The notes beneath the pieces were generated by a model, which was given only the letters and a program-made list of their open reading frames with translations, was not told the DNA's origin and searched no databases. A program made the position numbers and the translations under genes. Positions 50,580 to 62,533 of a DNA stretch of 64,000 nt are shown here, piece after piece. Source of the stretch: Geothrix sp. PMB-07 (lineage in GTDB: Bacteria; Acidobacteriota; Holophagae; Holophagales; Holophagaceae); contig NZ_CP132333.1 in assembly GCF_030758935.1 (NCBI RefSeq), forward strand, positions 2,666,992 through 2,730,991, written 5' to 3'. How positions within the stretch are numbered: position 1 is the first letter of the stretch; every line of letters begins with the position of its first letter.

Positions 50580-52394
50580 ATGAGCGCCCCCAATCCCAAG
50601 CCGAAGCCCAAGGTGGACACGGCGCGTGCCTGGCGCGAAGCGCGGGCGCTGTTGCGCCAGCATCGCGCTTCGCTGGGTCTGGGCCTGTTCCTCATGCTCA
50701 TCAGCCGCCTGGCGGGGCTGGTGCTGCCCGCCAGCACGAAGTACCTCATCGACGAAGTCATCGGCAGGCACAACGGCCACCTCCTGCTGCCCCTGGCCCT
50801 GGGGGCTGGCGCAGCCACCCTGCTGCAGGCGATCACCAGCTACGCCAACTCCCAGGTGGTGAGCGTGGCGGCCCAGCGGGCCATCATGACCATGCGCCAG
50901 CGCGTGCAGGACCACATCCTGCGCCTGCCCATCCGCTACTTCGACAGCACCAAGAGCGGTGTCGTGATCTCGCGCGTGATGAACGACGCCGAGGGCATCC
51001 GCAACCTGGTGGGCACCGGCATCATCCAGCTCGTGGGCGGCGTGCTGACCGCCGCCATCTCCCTGGCGGTGCTCTTCTGGCTGAACTGGAAGCTCACCCT
51101 GGCCACGATCCTCTTCCTGTCGGCCTTCGGCGGCGCCATGGCCCTGGCCTTCCGCAAGCTGCGCCCCCTCTTCCGCCAGCGCAGCGAGATCACCGCCGAC
51201 ATCACCGGCCGCCTCACGGAATCCGTGGGCGGCATCCGCATCCTGAAGGTCTACGTGGCCGAAGCCCGCGAGCGGAAGATCTTCGCCGAAGGCTCGGAGC
51301 GCCTGTTCAAGAACATCGCCGGAACCCTCACGGGCACCAGCGCCATCACGGCCTTCGGCACGGCCATCGTGGGGGCCCTGGGCGTGCTCATCATGGTCAT
51401 CGGCGGCCGGGCCATCCTCGCAGGTGCGATGACGCTGGGCGACCTCATCATGTACACCTTCTTCGTGGGCCTCATGGCCGCTCCGGTGGTGCAGATCGCC
51501 AACATCGGCACCCAGGTGAGCGAGGCCTTCGCGGGCCTCGACCGTGTACGGGAGATCCTCGACATGCCCACGGAGGATCAGGAGGACGCGGCCCGGGAGC
51601 CCCTGCCCACCGTGGAGGGTGCCGTGGCTTTCCGGGATGTGCACTTCGCCTACGAGGAAGGCAGCCCGGTGCTGAAGGGCATCAGCTTCGAGGTGCCCGC
51701 GGGCAGCACCGTGGCGCTCGTGGGCTCCAGCGGCTCAGGCAAGAGCACCATCATCTCCCTGGTGATGGCCTTCAACCATCCCCAACAGGGGCAGGTGCTC
51801 GTGGATGGCAAGAACATTGAACACCTGCGCCTGCGGGAATACCGCGCCAAGCTGGGCGTGGTCATGCAGGACAACTTCCTCTTCGATGGCACCGTGGCCG
51901 ACAACATCGGCTTCGCCAAGCCCGGCGCCACACGGGAAGAGATCGAAGCCGTGGGCCGCATCGCCCACGTGCACGAATTTGTCGACCGCTTCGAGCAGGG
52001 CTACGACACCGTGGTGGGCGAGCGGGGCGTGAAGCTCTCCGGCGGCCAGCGCCAGCGCGTGGCCATCGCCCGCGCCATCCTGGCGGACCCCCGCATCCTG
52101 CTGCTGGACGAGGCCACCTCCAGCCTCGACAGCGAGAGCGAGGCCCTCATCCGCGATGGCCTCCGCAAGCTGCGGGCGGGCCGCACCACCTTCGTCATCG
52201 CCCACCGCCTCAGCACCATCGAGAGCGCCGACCAGATCCTGGTGGTGGAACAAGGTGGCATTCTCGAGCGCGGCACCCACCGGGAACTGCTGGCCTTGAA
52301 TGGCCGCTACAAGAAGTTGCACGACCGCCAGCAGGGCGTTGAAATGGATCAATTCATCAATCCCGGCGAGGATTTTACGGCACCGAGCGCTTGA
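50580..52394 (+). CDS. MsbA-like ABC exporter (fused membrane and ATPase domains)
   Basis: A 604-residue half-transporter that works as a homodimer. Six membrane helices (about residues 35-330, starting LGLGLFLMLISRLAGLVLPA) with the coupling segment PIRYFDSTKSGVVISRVMND. The ATPase domain follows: Walker A GSSGSGKST, Q-loop VMQDNFLFDGTV, signature LSGGQRQRVAIARAIL, Walker B ILLLDEATSSLDSE and the switch His in IAHRLSTI. MsbA-type exporters flip lipids or pump drugs; the substrate is not indicated by the neighbours. I start at the ATG at 50580; in-frame upstream codons do not look like protein. A terminator follows. Confidence 0.9.
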   Translation: MSAPNPKPKPKVDTARAWREARALLRQHRASLGLGLFLMLISRLAGLVLPASTKYLIDEVIGRHNGHLLLPLALGAGAATLLQAITSYANSQVVSVAAQRAIMTMRQRVQDHILRLPIRYFDSTKSGVVISRVMNDAEGIRNLVGTGIIQLVGGVLTAAISLAVLFWLNWKLTLATILFLSAFGGAMALAFRKLRPLFRQRSEITADITGRLTESVGGIRILKVYVAEARERKIFAEGSERLFKNIAGTLTGTSAITAFGTAIVGALGVLIMVIGGRAILAGAMTLGDLIMYTFFVGLMAAPVVQIANIGTQVSEAFAGLDRVREILDMPTEDQEDAAREPLPTVEGAVAFRDVHFAYEEGSPVLKGISFEVPAGSTVALVGSSGSGKSTIISLVMAFNHPQQGQVLVDGKNIEHLRLREYRAKLGVVMQDNFLFDGTVADNIGFAKPGATREEIEAVGRIAHVHEFVDRFEQGYDTVVGERGVKLSGGQRQRVAIARAILADPRILLLDEATSSLDSESEALIRDGLRKLRAGRTTFVIAHRLSTIESADQILVVEQGGILERGTHRELLALNGRYKKLHDRQQGVEMDQFINPGEDFTAPSA

Positions 52395-52399
52395 AAGAA

Positions 52400-52438
52400 G
52401 GAGGCCATCCGACCTGAGCCAGATGGCCTCCTGTTTCT
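52400..52438. terminator. Bidirectional terminator between convergent genes
   Basis: A 10-bp perfect stem (52400-52409 with 52422-52431) followed by TGTTTCT on the plus strand and TTCTTTC on the minus strand, between the ABC exporter and the secreted-protein operon. Confidence 0.8.
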
Positions 52439-52448
52439 AGAGATTGGA

Positions 52449-53177
52449 TTAATCCAGTTCCTTGGCGCTGGCGGAAAGCAGAGCCTTGTCCTTGATCTTC
52501 TCCGGGGCCAGATCCGCGGCCAGGCTCACCTTCTCGGCCTTGGCGATGTCACCCACGATGCTGCGCACGGCGGTGAAGGACTTGGTCTGCTGGGGGATCT
52601 GCTGCACCACGGCGGTGAGCAGGGCGACCTGCGCGCTCACCTGGGCCGCCTTGCCCGCCTGCAAGGGATTGCTGGCCAGGCTCTTGCTGGCTTCCTGCAA
52701 GGTGGAAAGAGTCTTCGGCGCGGCCGAGGCCGCGATGGCGTCGGCACCGAGCATGAGGCCCAGGCGCGTGTTCGCCTTGGCCACGACGCCGGCCTTTTCC
52801 TTCTTGTAGGACTTCCAGTCGTTCTTGAGGGCGGCCATCTCATCGCCCGCGGCGCTGGCCAGCTTCAGCTGTTCGGCGTCGATGTTGCCGTCCTTGCGCT
52901 TGGTGGTGAGCTCGGAATACTTGGCGCTCAGCTCCTTGACCTTGGCCACCTTCTCCGCCGGGAAGACATCGAGCATGGTGTTCACGGCCTTCATGCCCTG
53001 GTCGGTGGCGACGGTCACGAAGCCGATCATCTCCGCGCCGGAGGCGAGGGCGGCGCCCACATCCACCTTGGAGGCGGAAGCGGCGGGGGCCTCGGGTTTC
53101 TTCAGCAGGCCACCCAGACCCTGGGCGGGCAGCACGGCGGCACAGGCGAGCAGAAGGAGGGTGTGGCGGGCGTTCAT
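52449..53177 (-). CDS. Secreted helical protein, gene 3 of an uncharacterised operon
   Basis: A 242-residue exported protein (signal peptide LLLLACAAVLPAQG) rich in Ala, Lys and Leu, mostly helical (VFPAEKVAKVKELSAKYSEL, NDWKSYKKEKAGVVAKANTR, LLTAVVQQIPQQTKSFTAVR). No motif or family recognised. Its start overlaps the end of the 53174 gene by four bases, so it is translationally coupled as the last member of a three-gene operon of exported proteins. Its length and composition suggest a periplasmic scaffold or a partner of the other two; this is inference. Confidence 0.75.
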   Translation of the reverse strand: MNARHTLLLLACAAVLPAQGLGGLLKKPEAPAASASKVDVGAALASGAEMIGFVTVATDQGMKAVNTMLDVFPAEKVAKVKELSAKYSELTTKRKDGNIDAEQLKLASAAGDEMAALKNDWKSYKKEKAGVVAKANTRLGLMLGADAIAASAAPKTLSTLQEASKSLASNPLQAGKAAQVSAQVALLTAVVQQIPQQTKSFTAVRSIVGDIAKAEKVSLAADLAPEKIKDKALLSASAKELD

Positions 53178-55216
53178 CGGGACTCCTGTTGGGCGGCCAG
53201 CACGGCCTGGTTGAGGTTCTTTTTGGTGGCGCTTTCCGCCAGGCGGCGGAGGGTGTCGCGCAGGTAATCCATGGCCCAGGCGCCCGTATCCAGGGGGCGG
53301 AGGGCCTGGGCCGGATTCTCCAGTTTCTGCGCGTGATCGGTCTGCAGGCCGAATTTCAGCAGGGGTTCGGGATCATTCCCGGCCTGAAGGCGGACCCGCC
53401 ACTGCCCTGTGAAGGTGGTGGTATCCCCGGCCGTGGTGGAGGCGAGGGCGGTGGCGTGCAGCGCCATGCGCAGCGCACTGCCCGGCTCCTCCACCAGCAA
53501 GAACCGGCACCCACCGGGCCCCATGAGGGCCTGGGCCGCCATGGGAGCCAGCCAGCGGCCCTCGGGCAGCCAGCTCGGCGGGTTCTCCACCAGGGGTGGC
53601 GCCAAGGCCAGCAGTGGCTCCGGCGCGGGACTGCCGCTGAAGCGCAGCACATCGCCCGGCACCGTCTTCTCAGCGGCCAGGCAGGCCAGGTTCAGGAAAC
53701 CCTTGGAGGGCGCCTGCGGGAGCAGCAAGGGGCCCAATGAACGCCCGGCGCTGTCCTTGAGTTCGCCCGCAGGGCGGAACCACTGCAGGGGCGTGAAGCG
53801 GGCCGGGGCGGGGCCTTTCCAGCGGGGCTGGCGCTGGGCGTCGATGCCGCCTTCCTGGCCAGCCAAGTCGCCTGCGGGAATGGCCAGGAGATCGGCCTGC
53901 ACCTTGGCGGCCAGGCGGATCACCGCATTGCGGCAGACCGTGAACCAGGCTGCGTGGGCATCCAATTCGCGGATGCCCGCCTGCTCCACCTGGGCCAGTT
54001 CCTCGGTGTGTTCCAGGAAGGCGCGCAGGGGATAGCAGGTGCCGTCGCCCTCGCCCACCCGGGGGAAGATGGCCGCGCCCAGGTGGATGCGGTAGTAGTG
54101 TTCCAGGCTGCCGTCGGCCTTCTTCCGGGTGCCGTGATAGGCGCCGAGAACGCCGAGATCCACCCGACGGTCTGGCGCCTCCAGCGCGGCCTGGGCGGTT
54201 TCCCGCTGCTCGAGGCTGAGGAAGTTGGCCTGGGTGAGCTGCGAGTGGCGGGCGATGTGATCATGCAGGCGCTGCAACTGGGCCTTGGCGGCGGGACGCC
54301 GCGGATCTCCAGGAAGGAGACGCAGCCCCCCGGCCTGGGACAGGTAGTTCCCCAGCAGGCCCAGAAAGGCGTCGGCATCGAGGGTGCGCAGGTTGGAACC
54401 CTGGGGCGGCCGGGGTGGCGCCCCGCGCCAGGCCAGGGCCACCGTGGGTTCAGGACGCTCCGCGGGCTTGTCCACCACGGTGAGCGTGTAGCGTTCGCCC
54501 GCGGGCAGCTTGCGGCTGGAATCCGCCACATCCTGGAGCAGCGCGTATTTGGGCGTGACATCGCTGACCTTGGCGAAATGCCCCTGTCCGCGCAGGATGG
54601 TGCCCCGCTTCACGCCGCGGTCCCGGCCGAAGGGCCAGATGCCGCCCTTGAGGCCTGCGGCGGGCGAACCCAGGGTGCCGCCCTCCAGCACAAAGGGCGC
54701 CGCCTGGGTTTTGAGCTGCGCCAGACAGGCCTCCAGCCAACGGGCCACGGCGGCGTCGAAGGCCTGGGCCAGCAGCTCCTCCCGCCGGGAAGCCTGGCTG
54801 CGGCCCAGGTCCACACCCACCGCGACCATGCGGGTGGCGGAGAACAGGTTGGCGTTGGTCCAGGGGTCCAGCAGCGAGAGATCCCCCACCACCACGGCCT
54901 CGTACCGGTCGATGACGCCGGCGGTGACCTCCCGCGTGAGCCGCGCGGCACGCAGGGTGGGCACCAGAACCAGCACGCGCTCATCGGGCGAAATCATGTC
55001 GTCGGCGGACAGGCGCATCAGCTGGCCCGGGAAAGTTTCAGCGGCCCTCTTCTCGAAGGCCTCGCGCAGGCGCGGCTCCGCAGGCAGGCGCGGGTCCGCC
55101 GCGGAGTCGCTCACCAGCAGCTCCGGGGCCAGGGTGAGCCGCACGGGCGTCTGGGCACGCAGCGGCAAAGCCAGGAGCGAAACCAGCAGGCCCGCAGCGA
55201 AGGAACTGAAACGCAT
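53174..55216 (-). CDS. Large secreted protein, gene 2 of an uncharacterised operon
   Basis: A 680-residue exported protein (signal peptide FAAGLLVSLLALPLRAQ). The first 170 residues look alpha/beta (ERVLVLVPTLRAARLTREVT, RYEAVVVGDLSLLDPWTNAN), suggesting a nucleotide- or ligand-binding-like fold. The middle has a beta-rich segment (GTILRGQGHFAKVSDVTPKY) and then helical parts. No family is recognised. Start and stop overlap both neighbours (TGATG at 55216, ATGA at 53174), a strong sign that the three products act together. Confidence 0.78.
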   Translation of the reverse strand: MRFSSFAAGLLVSLLALPLRAQTPVRLTLAPELLVSDSAADPRLPAEPRLREAFEKRAAETFPGQLMRLSADDMISPDERVLVLVPTLRAARLTREVTAGVIDRYEAVVVGDLSLLDPWTNANLFSATRMVAVGVDLGRSQASRREELLAQAFDAAVARWLEACLAQLKTQAAPFVLEGGTLGSPAAGLKGGIWPFGRDRGVKRGTILRGQGHFAKVSDVTPKYALLQDVADSSRKLPAGERYTLTVVDKPAERPEPTVALAWRGAPPRPPQGSNLRTLDADAFLGLLGNYLSQAGGLRLLPGDPRRPAAKAQLQRLHDHIARHSQLTQANFLSLEQRETAQAALEAPDRRVDLGVLGAYHGTRKKADGSLEHYYRIHLGAAIFPRVGEGDGTCYPLRAFLEHTEELAQVEQAGIRELDAHAAWFTVCRNAVIRLAAKVQADLLAIPAGDLAGQEGGIDAQRQPRWKGPAPARFTPLQWFRPAGELKDSAGRSLGPLLLPQAPSKGFLNLACLAAEKTVPGDVLRFSGSPAPEPLLALAPPLVENPPSWLPEGRWLAPMAAQALMGPGGCRFLLVEEPGSALRMALHATALASTTAGDTTTFTGQWRVRLQAGNDPEPLLKFGLQTDHAQKLENPAQALRPLDTGAWAMDYLRDTLRRLAESATKKNLNQAVLAAQQESR

Positions 55217-56802
55217 CACTTCCCCTTGAGGATGGTGCTGCGCTCGTCCATGGTGTCCACGTCGTAGGCGCCCAGGTGGGGCTCGATGAGGGCCATCACG
55301 TCAGAGCCGCTCTTGCCATTCAGGGCCACCTGGATGGTCTCGCTCCTGGCTTCACCGCGGAACTGGGGCGTCACCGTGAAGCCCGCATTGCGCAGCGCCT
55401 GCTTGAGGGCCGTGGTGGCCGCAGGGCTCTTGATGTTGTCCACGCGGATCACGTACGTGGTGGCTGCGGCGGCGTTGTTGCGGGCCTCGGCGCGGGTGGT
55501 CTTGCGCAGGGCGGCGCGCAGCTCTTCCGGCAGCATGCTGTCGGCCTTGCGGATGGCCAGCTTGGTGGCGCTGGCGCGGCCCAGATCGTCGGACACCTGG
55601 TCGCCGCTGTCGCCAGTCACCACCTTGTCGGGCAGCAGGGTGTCGCCATCCTTGATGCGGATGACACGGTAGACCACCTGCGAGGTGTAGCGGTGCTGGT
55701 TGTTCACGGGCGTCACGCGGTTCAGGGCGACGGCCACGTAATCGCTGGTGGCGATGTCGGGGTTCTTCTTCAGGTTCTCGCGGATGGTGAGGTAGAGGTC
55801 GTCCTCGGTCTCGAAGGTGCGGCCCATCAGATCCATGTCCACGAACCGCGTGTTCAATCCCGACTTCTCGAGGACTTCGCCCAGGGCTGCGCGCACCTCG
55901 TTGGTGGCCCCGGCGCCCTTCTTGGTGGGGTCGGCGTAGATGGTGAGGCGATGGTACTGGCTGCTGCGGTCGCTGAAGGCCGAGCCCGATGCCGCGCTCT
56001 GCTGGTAGGAGGAACTGGCCTTGGTGCTGCGCGCATCCACACTGGCGGCGGCCCGGTTGTCCCATTCCTTGGAGGCCGCCACGTCGCGGCTGGCGCTCAG
56101 CTGGGCTGAGGAGGCGCTGGCATCCGACACGCGATCCCGAGAGGCATCGATGCGGGTGCTGCCCTGGTAGGCGGCGTTGCCCTTGCTGCTGGCGCTGGCC
56201 GCGGCCTGCACCGAGGACTGGCTGGACGAGGCGGCGCCGCTGGCGCTGCGGGCGGCAAAGCTCGCGGACTGCACATCGGTGCGGTTATCCGTCACTTCTT
56301 CGCGCAGCACCACGGGCTTGGCGCGGTTGGCATCCTGCCCCTCCACCGTGTAGGAGAGGACGATGACCTTGAACTTGCCTTCGGCCTCCTGGGCCAGCGA
56401 CAGGTTGAGGCTGTTCTCCAGGAAGGCCCGGAAGGCCTTGCCGTCCACCTTGACGGCCAGTTCCACCATGGCCTTCCCGTTATCCACGTTGGAAGCCCGC
56501 ACATCGCTGCCCAGCACCAGGGTGGCCTTGTGGTTCACCACGTCGCGCAGCACGCGGTCGTGATCTGTTCCCAGCTTGGCGCGGTTGCCATAGACACTGT
56601 AGAGCGCCTGCGCCAGCGCATCCTCCAGGGCCAGCGCCTCGGCCCGCTCCAGGGCCTTCTGGTTGGCCTCGGCGGCGTTCCACTTCTTCTCCACCGCCAC
56701 CTCGCCCCGGCCCGCCACGGTGAGGACATCCGAGGCGCGCAGAGAGGGCGCTGCGATGAGTGCAGGCAGCAAAACAAGCGAAGAGAACCTTGAGCGCGCC
56801 AT
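55216..56802 (-). CDS. Secreted protein with Ser/Ala-rich centre, gene 1 of an uncharacterised operon
   Basis: A 528-residue exported protein (signal peptide LVLLPALIAAPSLRA). Residues about 25-175 resemble the FlgT/LPP20-type N-terminal fold (LTVAGRGEVAVEKKWNAAEA, LERAEALALEDALAQALYSV). Residues 179-282 are a low-complexity Ser/Ala/Asp/Arg-rich linker. The C-terminal half contains FlgT-middle-like alpha/beta segments (HRLTIYADPTKKGAGATNEV, LMGRTFETEDDLYLTIREN) and a last domain with ALKQALRNAGFTVTPQFRGE. GGAGG precedes the ATG at 56802. The FlgT resemblance is weak pattern matching; no flagellar genes are near. Confidence 0.75.
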   Translation of the reverse strand: MARSRFSSLVLLPALIAAPSLRASDVLTVAGRGEVAVEKKWNAAEANQKALERAEALALEDALAQALYSVYGNRAKLGTDHDRVLRDVVNHKATLVLGSDVRASNVDNGKAMVELAVKVDGKAFRAFLENSLNLSLAQEAEGKFKVIVLSYTVEGQDANRAKPVVLREEVTDNRTDVQSASFAARSASGAASSSQSSVQAAASASSKGNAAYQGSTRIDASRDRVSDASASSAQLSASRDVAASKEWDNRAAASVDARSTKASSSYQQSAASGSAFSDRSSQYHRLTIYADPTKKGAGATNEVRAALGEVLEKSGLNTRFVDMDLMGRTFETEDDLYLTIRENLKKNPDIATSDYVAVALNRVTPVNNQHRYTSQVVYRVIRIKDGDTLLPDKVVTGDSGDQVSDDLGRASATKLAIRKADSMLPEELRAALRKTTRAEARNNAAAATTYVIRVDNIKSPAATTALKQALRNAGFTVTPQFRGEARSETIQVALNGKSGSDVMALIEPHLGAYDVDTMDERSTILKGK

Positions 56803-56891
56803 GCGGTGCCTCCAGTGGGGATCAACCGGGGTGAGAGGAATTTCCAACGTCGGGGGAAGCGTGGAAAGGGATGATTCTACCAGAGCCGCAT

Positions 56892-59927
<3,036 letters not shown>

Positions 59928-60122
59928 TGAGGCAAACAGGATATTTCCGTCAATGATTCCATGATCGGCCGGGCGAGTGCATTTCTTCGATTATGGAGCG
60001 GTCTATCCCTGATCTGGCACTCTCATCGTGATGCATGTCACGCCTGCTCCGCGGGGCCCCCGGTACCCTGATGCCGTGGCCCCACCCCCCTGCTGCGGGC
60101 CGACGACCTTTTGGGAGGCCCT

Positions 60123-61571
60123 GTGAACGCCCTGCTTGAAACCCTCGAACCCAAGACCTTCTGGTCCTACTTCCTGGAATTGTCCAACATTCCCCGGGGT
60201 TCCAAGAATGAGGCCGCCGCCGCCGACTGGGTTGCCGAACAGGGCAAGGCCCTGGGCTGCGAGGTGGAACGCGATGCCGTGGGTAACGTGATCATCCGCA
60301 AGAAGGCCACCCCCGGCAAGGAAGGCCGCCCCACCACCTGCCTCCAGGCCCACGTGGACATGGTTTGCGAGAAGAACGAGGGCACCGACCACGACTTCCT
60401 CAAGGACCCCATCCAGGTCTGGCGTGATGGGGACCTGCTGCGGGCCAAGGGCACCACCCTCGGCGCCGACAACGGCATCGGTGTGGCGGGCGCGCTGGCC
60501 GTGCTGGCCAGCAAGGACATCGCCCACGGTCCCATCGAAGTGCTCATCACCATCGATGAGGAGACCGGCCTCACCGGCGCCAACGGCCTGCAGCCCGGCC
60601 GCCTCAACGCCAAGTACCTGCTCAACCTGGACAGCGAGGAAGAGGGCTTCCTCACCATCGGCTGCGCCGGTGGCGAAGACACCATCGTCACCCGCAAGCT
60701 CACCCGCAGCCCCGCTCCGGCGGGTACCAAGGCCTACCGCCTGAAGGTGTTCGGCCTCAAGGGCGGCCACTCCGGCATCGACATCAATGCGGGCCGCGGC
60801 AACGCCATCCGCATCCTCGCCCAGGTGTTGGGCGCCCTGAAGCCCACCTTCAGCTTCGGCCTCTCGGCCATCAAGGGCGGCAACAAGCGCAACGCCATCC
60901 CCCGCGAGGCCTCCGCCTACATCCTGCTGGACCCCAAGCAGGAGCAGGCCTTCCGCGACGCCCTCGCGGGCCACGAAGCCCACTGGCGCGCCGCCCTGGG
61001 CGCCCATGACCCCGGCCTGCACCTGGCCCTGGAAGCGGGCGAGGCGACCACCGTTCTGTCCGCCGCGGATACCGATGCCCTGCTCCGCCTGCTGCTGGCC
61101 CTGCCCCACGGCGTCGAGGCCATGAGCCCCGACATCCCGGGCCTGGTGCAGACCTCCACCAACATGGGCGTCATCGACACCCGTGAAGATGAAGTGGAAG
61201 TGAACCTGCTCACCCGCAGCTCCATCAACGCCTCCAAGACCGCCCTCTCCGAGCGCATCGCCGCCACCTGCGCCCTGGGCGGCTTCCAGTCCCACGTCAC
61301 CGGCGGCTACCCCGGCTGGAAGCCCGAGCCCAAGGCCTCCCTCGTCCAGATCGTGAATGACACCAATGAGAAGGTGTTCGGCAAGAAGCTGGAGATCATG
61401 GCCATCCACGCCGGTCTGGAATGCGGTCTCATCGGCGAGAAATACACCGCCATGGAGATGGTCTCCTTCGGCCCCAACATGTGGGATGTGCACACCCCCG
61501 ACGAGCACGTGAGCGTCCCCTCGGTTTCCAATTTCTGGAAGCTCCTGGTGGCCGTCCTCGAGGCCGTGTAG
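60123..61571 (+). CDS. pepD: Aminoacyl-histidine (Xaa-His) dipeptidase, M20 family
   Basis: A cytosolic metallopeptidase hydrolysing dipeptides such as carnosine. The 482-residue protein has the M20C layout: SNIPRGSKNE near the start, the metal ligands in LQAHVDMVCEK and LGADNGIGVAGAL, the catalytic Glu and ligand in ITIDEETGLTGANGL, FGLKGGHSGIDINAGRGNAI, and the last His region in VHTPDEHVSV. The GTG at 60123 is chosen as start because GGGAGG lies five bases upstream. It is single, followed by tRNA-Ser. Confidence 0.93.
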   Translation: MNALLETLEPKTFWSYFLELSNIPRGSKNEAAAADWVAEQGKALGCEVERDAVGNVIIRKKATPGKEGRPTTCLQAHVDMVCEKNEGTDHDFLKDPIQVWRDGDLLRAKGTTLGADNGIGVAGALAVLASKDIAHGPIEVLITIDEETGLTGANGLQPGRLNAKYLLNLDSEEEGFLTIGCAGGEDTIVTRKLTRSPAPAGTKAYRLKVFGLKGGHSGIDINAGRGNAIRILAQVLGALKPTFSFGLSAIKGGNKRNAIPREASAYILLDPKQEQAFRDALAGHEAHWRAALGAHDPGLHLALEAGEATTVLSAADTDALLRLLLALPHGVEAMSPDIPGLVQTSTNMGVIDTREDEVEVNLLTRSSINASKTALSERIAATCALGGFQSHVTGGYPGWKPEPKASLVQIVNDTNEKVFGKKLEIMAIHAGLECGLIGEKYTAMEMVSFGPNMWDVHTPDEHVSVPSVSNFWKLLVAVLEAV

Positions 61572-61648
61572 GCCCCGCCCATCCCGGCCCTTGGCGCAAG
61601 CCAGGGGCCGTGATAGCCTTGTTGCTTCCGCCTGAGCGCGGGAACCCT

Positions 61649-61739
61649 GGAGAGTTGTCCGAGTGGTTTAAGGAGCACGCCTGGAAAGTGTGTGTAGGTC
61701 AAAAGCTTACCGGGGGTTCGAATCCCCCACTCTCCGCCA
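61649..61739 (+). tRNA. tRNA-Ser (anticodon GGA)
   Basis: A 91-base class II tRNA: acceptor GGAGAGT with ACTCTCC, anticodon loop CTGGAAA (anticodon GGA), long variable arm, T-loop GGTTCGAATCC and encoded CCA. Its last 20 bases (61720-61739) are the start of a downstream tandem repeat. Confidence 0.97.
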
Positions 61740-62400
61740 GATCGAAGCCGCCGCAAGGCGGCTTCTTTCATGTGGCGCGGGGAGCGGGGGATTCGAAATC
61801 ACAGAATCCCGGCTTTCGTTTTGGCCCGAGAGAGACAGCCCAGTGGGCTGTCGAACCGGGACAGAAAGCCGATGGATTCGTGCGGCCGGAGCGTCATGCG
61901 CAGCGTGACGCGGAGGGAATCCCCCACTCTCCGCCAGATCGAAGCCGCCGCAAGGCGGCTTCTTTCATGTGGCTCGGGGAGTGGAGGATTCGAAATCACA
62001 GAATCCCGGCTTTCGTTTTGGCCCGAGAGAGACAGCCCAGTGGGCTGTCGAACCGGGACAGAAAGCCGATGGATTCGTGCGGCCGGAGCGTCATGCGCAG
62101 CGTGACGCGGAGGGAATCCCCCACTCTCCGCCAGATCGAAGCCGCCGCAAGGCGGCTTCTTTCATGTGGCTCGGGGAGTGGGGGATTCGAAATCACAGAA
62201 TCCCGGCTTTCGTTTTGGCCCGAGAGAGACAGCCCAGTGGGCTGTCGAACCGGGACAGAAAGCCGATGGATTCGTGCGGCCGGAGCGTCATGCGCAGCGT
62301 GACGCGGAGGGAATCCCCCACTCTCCGCCAGATCGAAGCCGCCGCAAGGCGGCTTCTTTCATGTGGCTCGGGGAGTGGGGGATTCGAAGTCGCAGAATCA
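61720..62400 (+). repeat. 197-bp tandem repeat carrying the tRNA-Ser 3' end, about 3.5 copies
   Basis: Units begin at 61720, 61917, 62114 and 62311, exactly 197 bases apart and nearly identical (a few substitutions, for example in the GGGGAGYGGRGG region). The fourth copy ends near 62400. Each starts with the final 20 bases of tRNA-Ser(GGA) including CCA. Then come a terminator-like hairpin, an inverted copy of the T-arm region (GGAGTGGGGGATTCGAA), a GACAGCCCAGTGGGCTGTC palindrome and a GC-rich end. 197 is not a multiple of three, so a translated frame would shift in each unit. Confidence 0.95.
61744..61769 (+). terminator. tRNA-Ser terminator, repeated in every tandem unit
   Basis: A perfect 9-bp stem (61744-61752 with 61757-61765), four-base loop and CTTTC tail, five bases after the tRNA CCA. 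Identical copies lie 197, 394 and 591 bases downstream (61941, 62138, 62335). Confidence 0.85.
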
Positions 62401-62533
62401 CCGACAGTCCGGCGCAGGTGGACCAAAGTCACAGAATGGCCGACAAACCTTGCCCGGGAACCCATTCTGAAGCGGGGCATGGCATGCTCCACTTAAAACC
62501 CCTTCGAAGCGCAGTCCCCCGTCAAGGCCGCTC

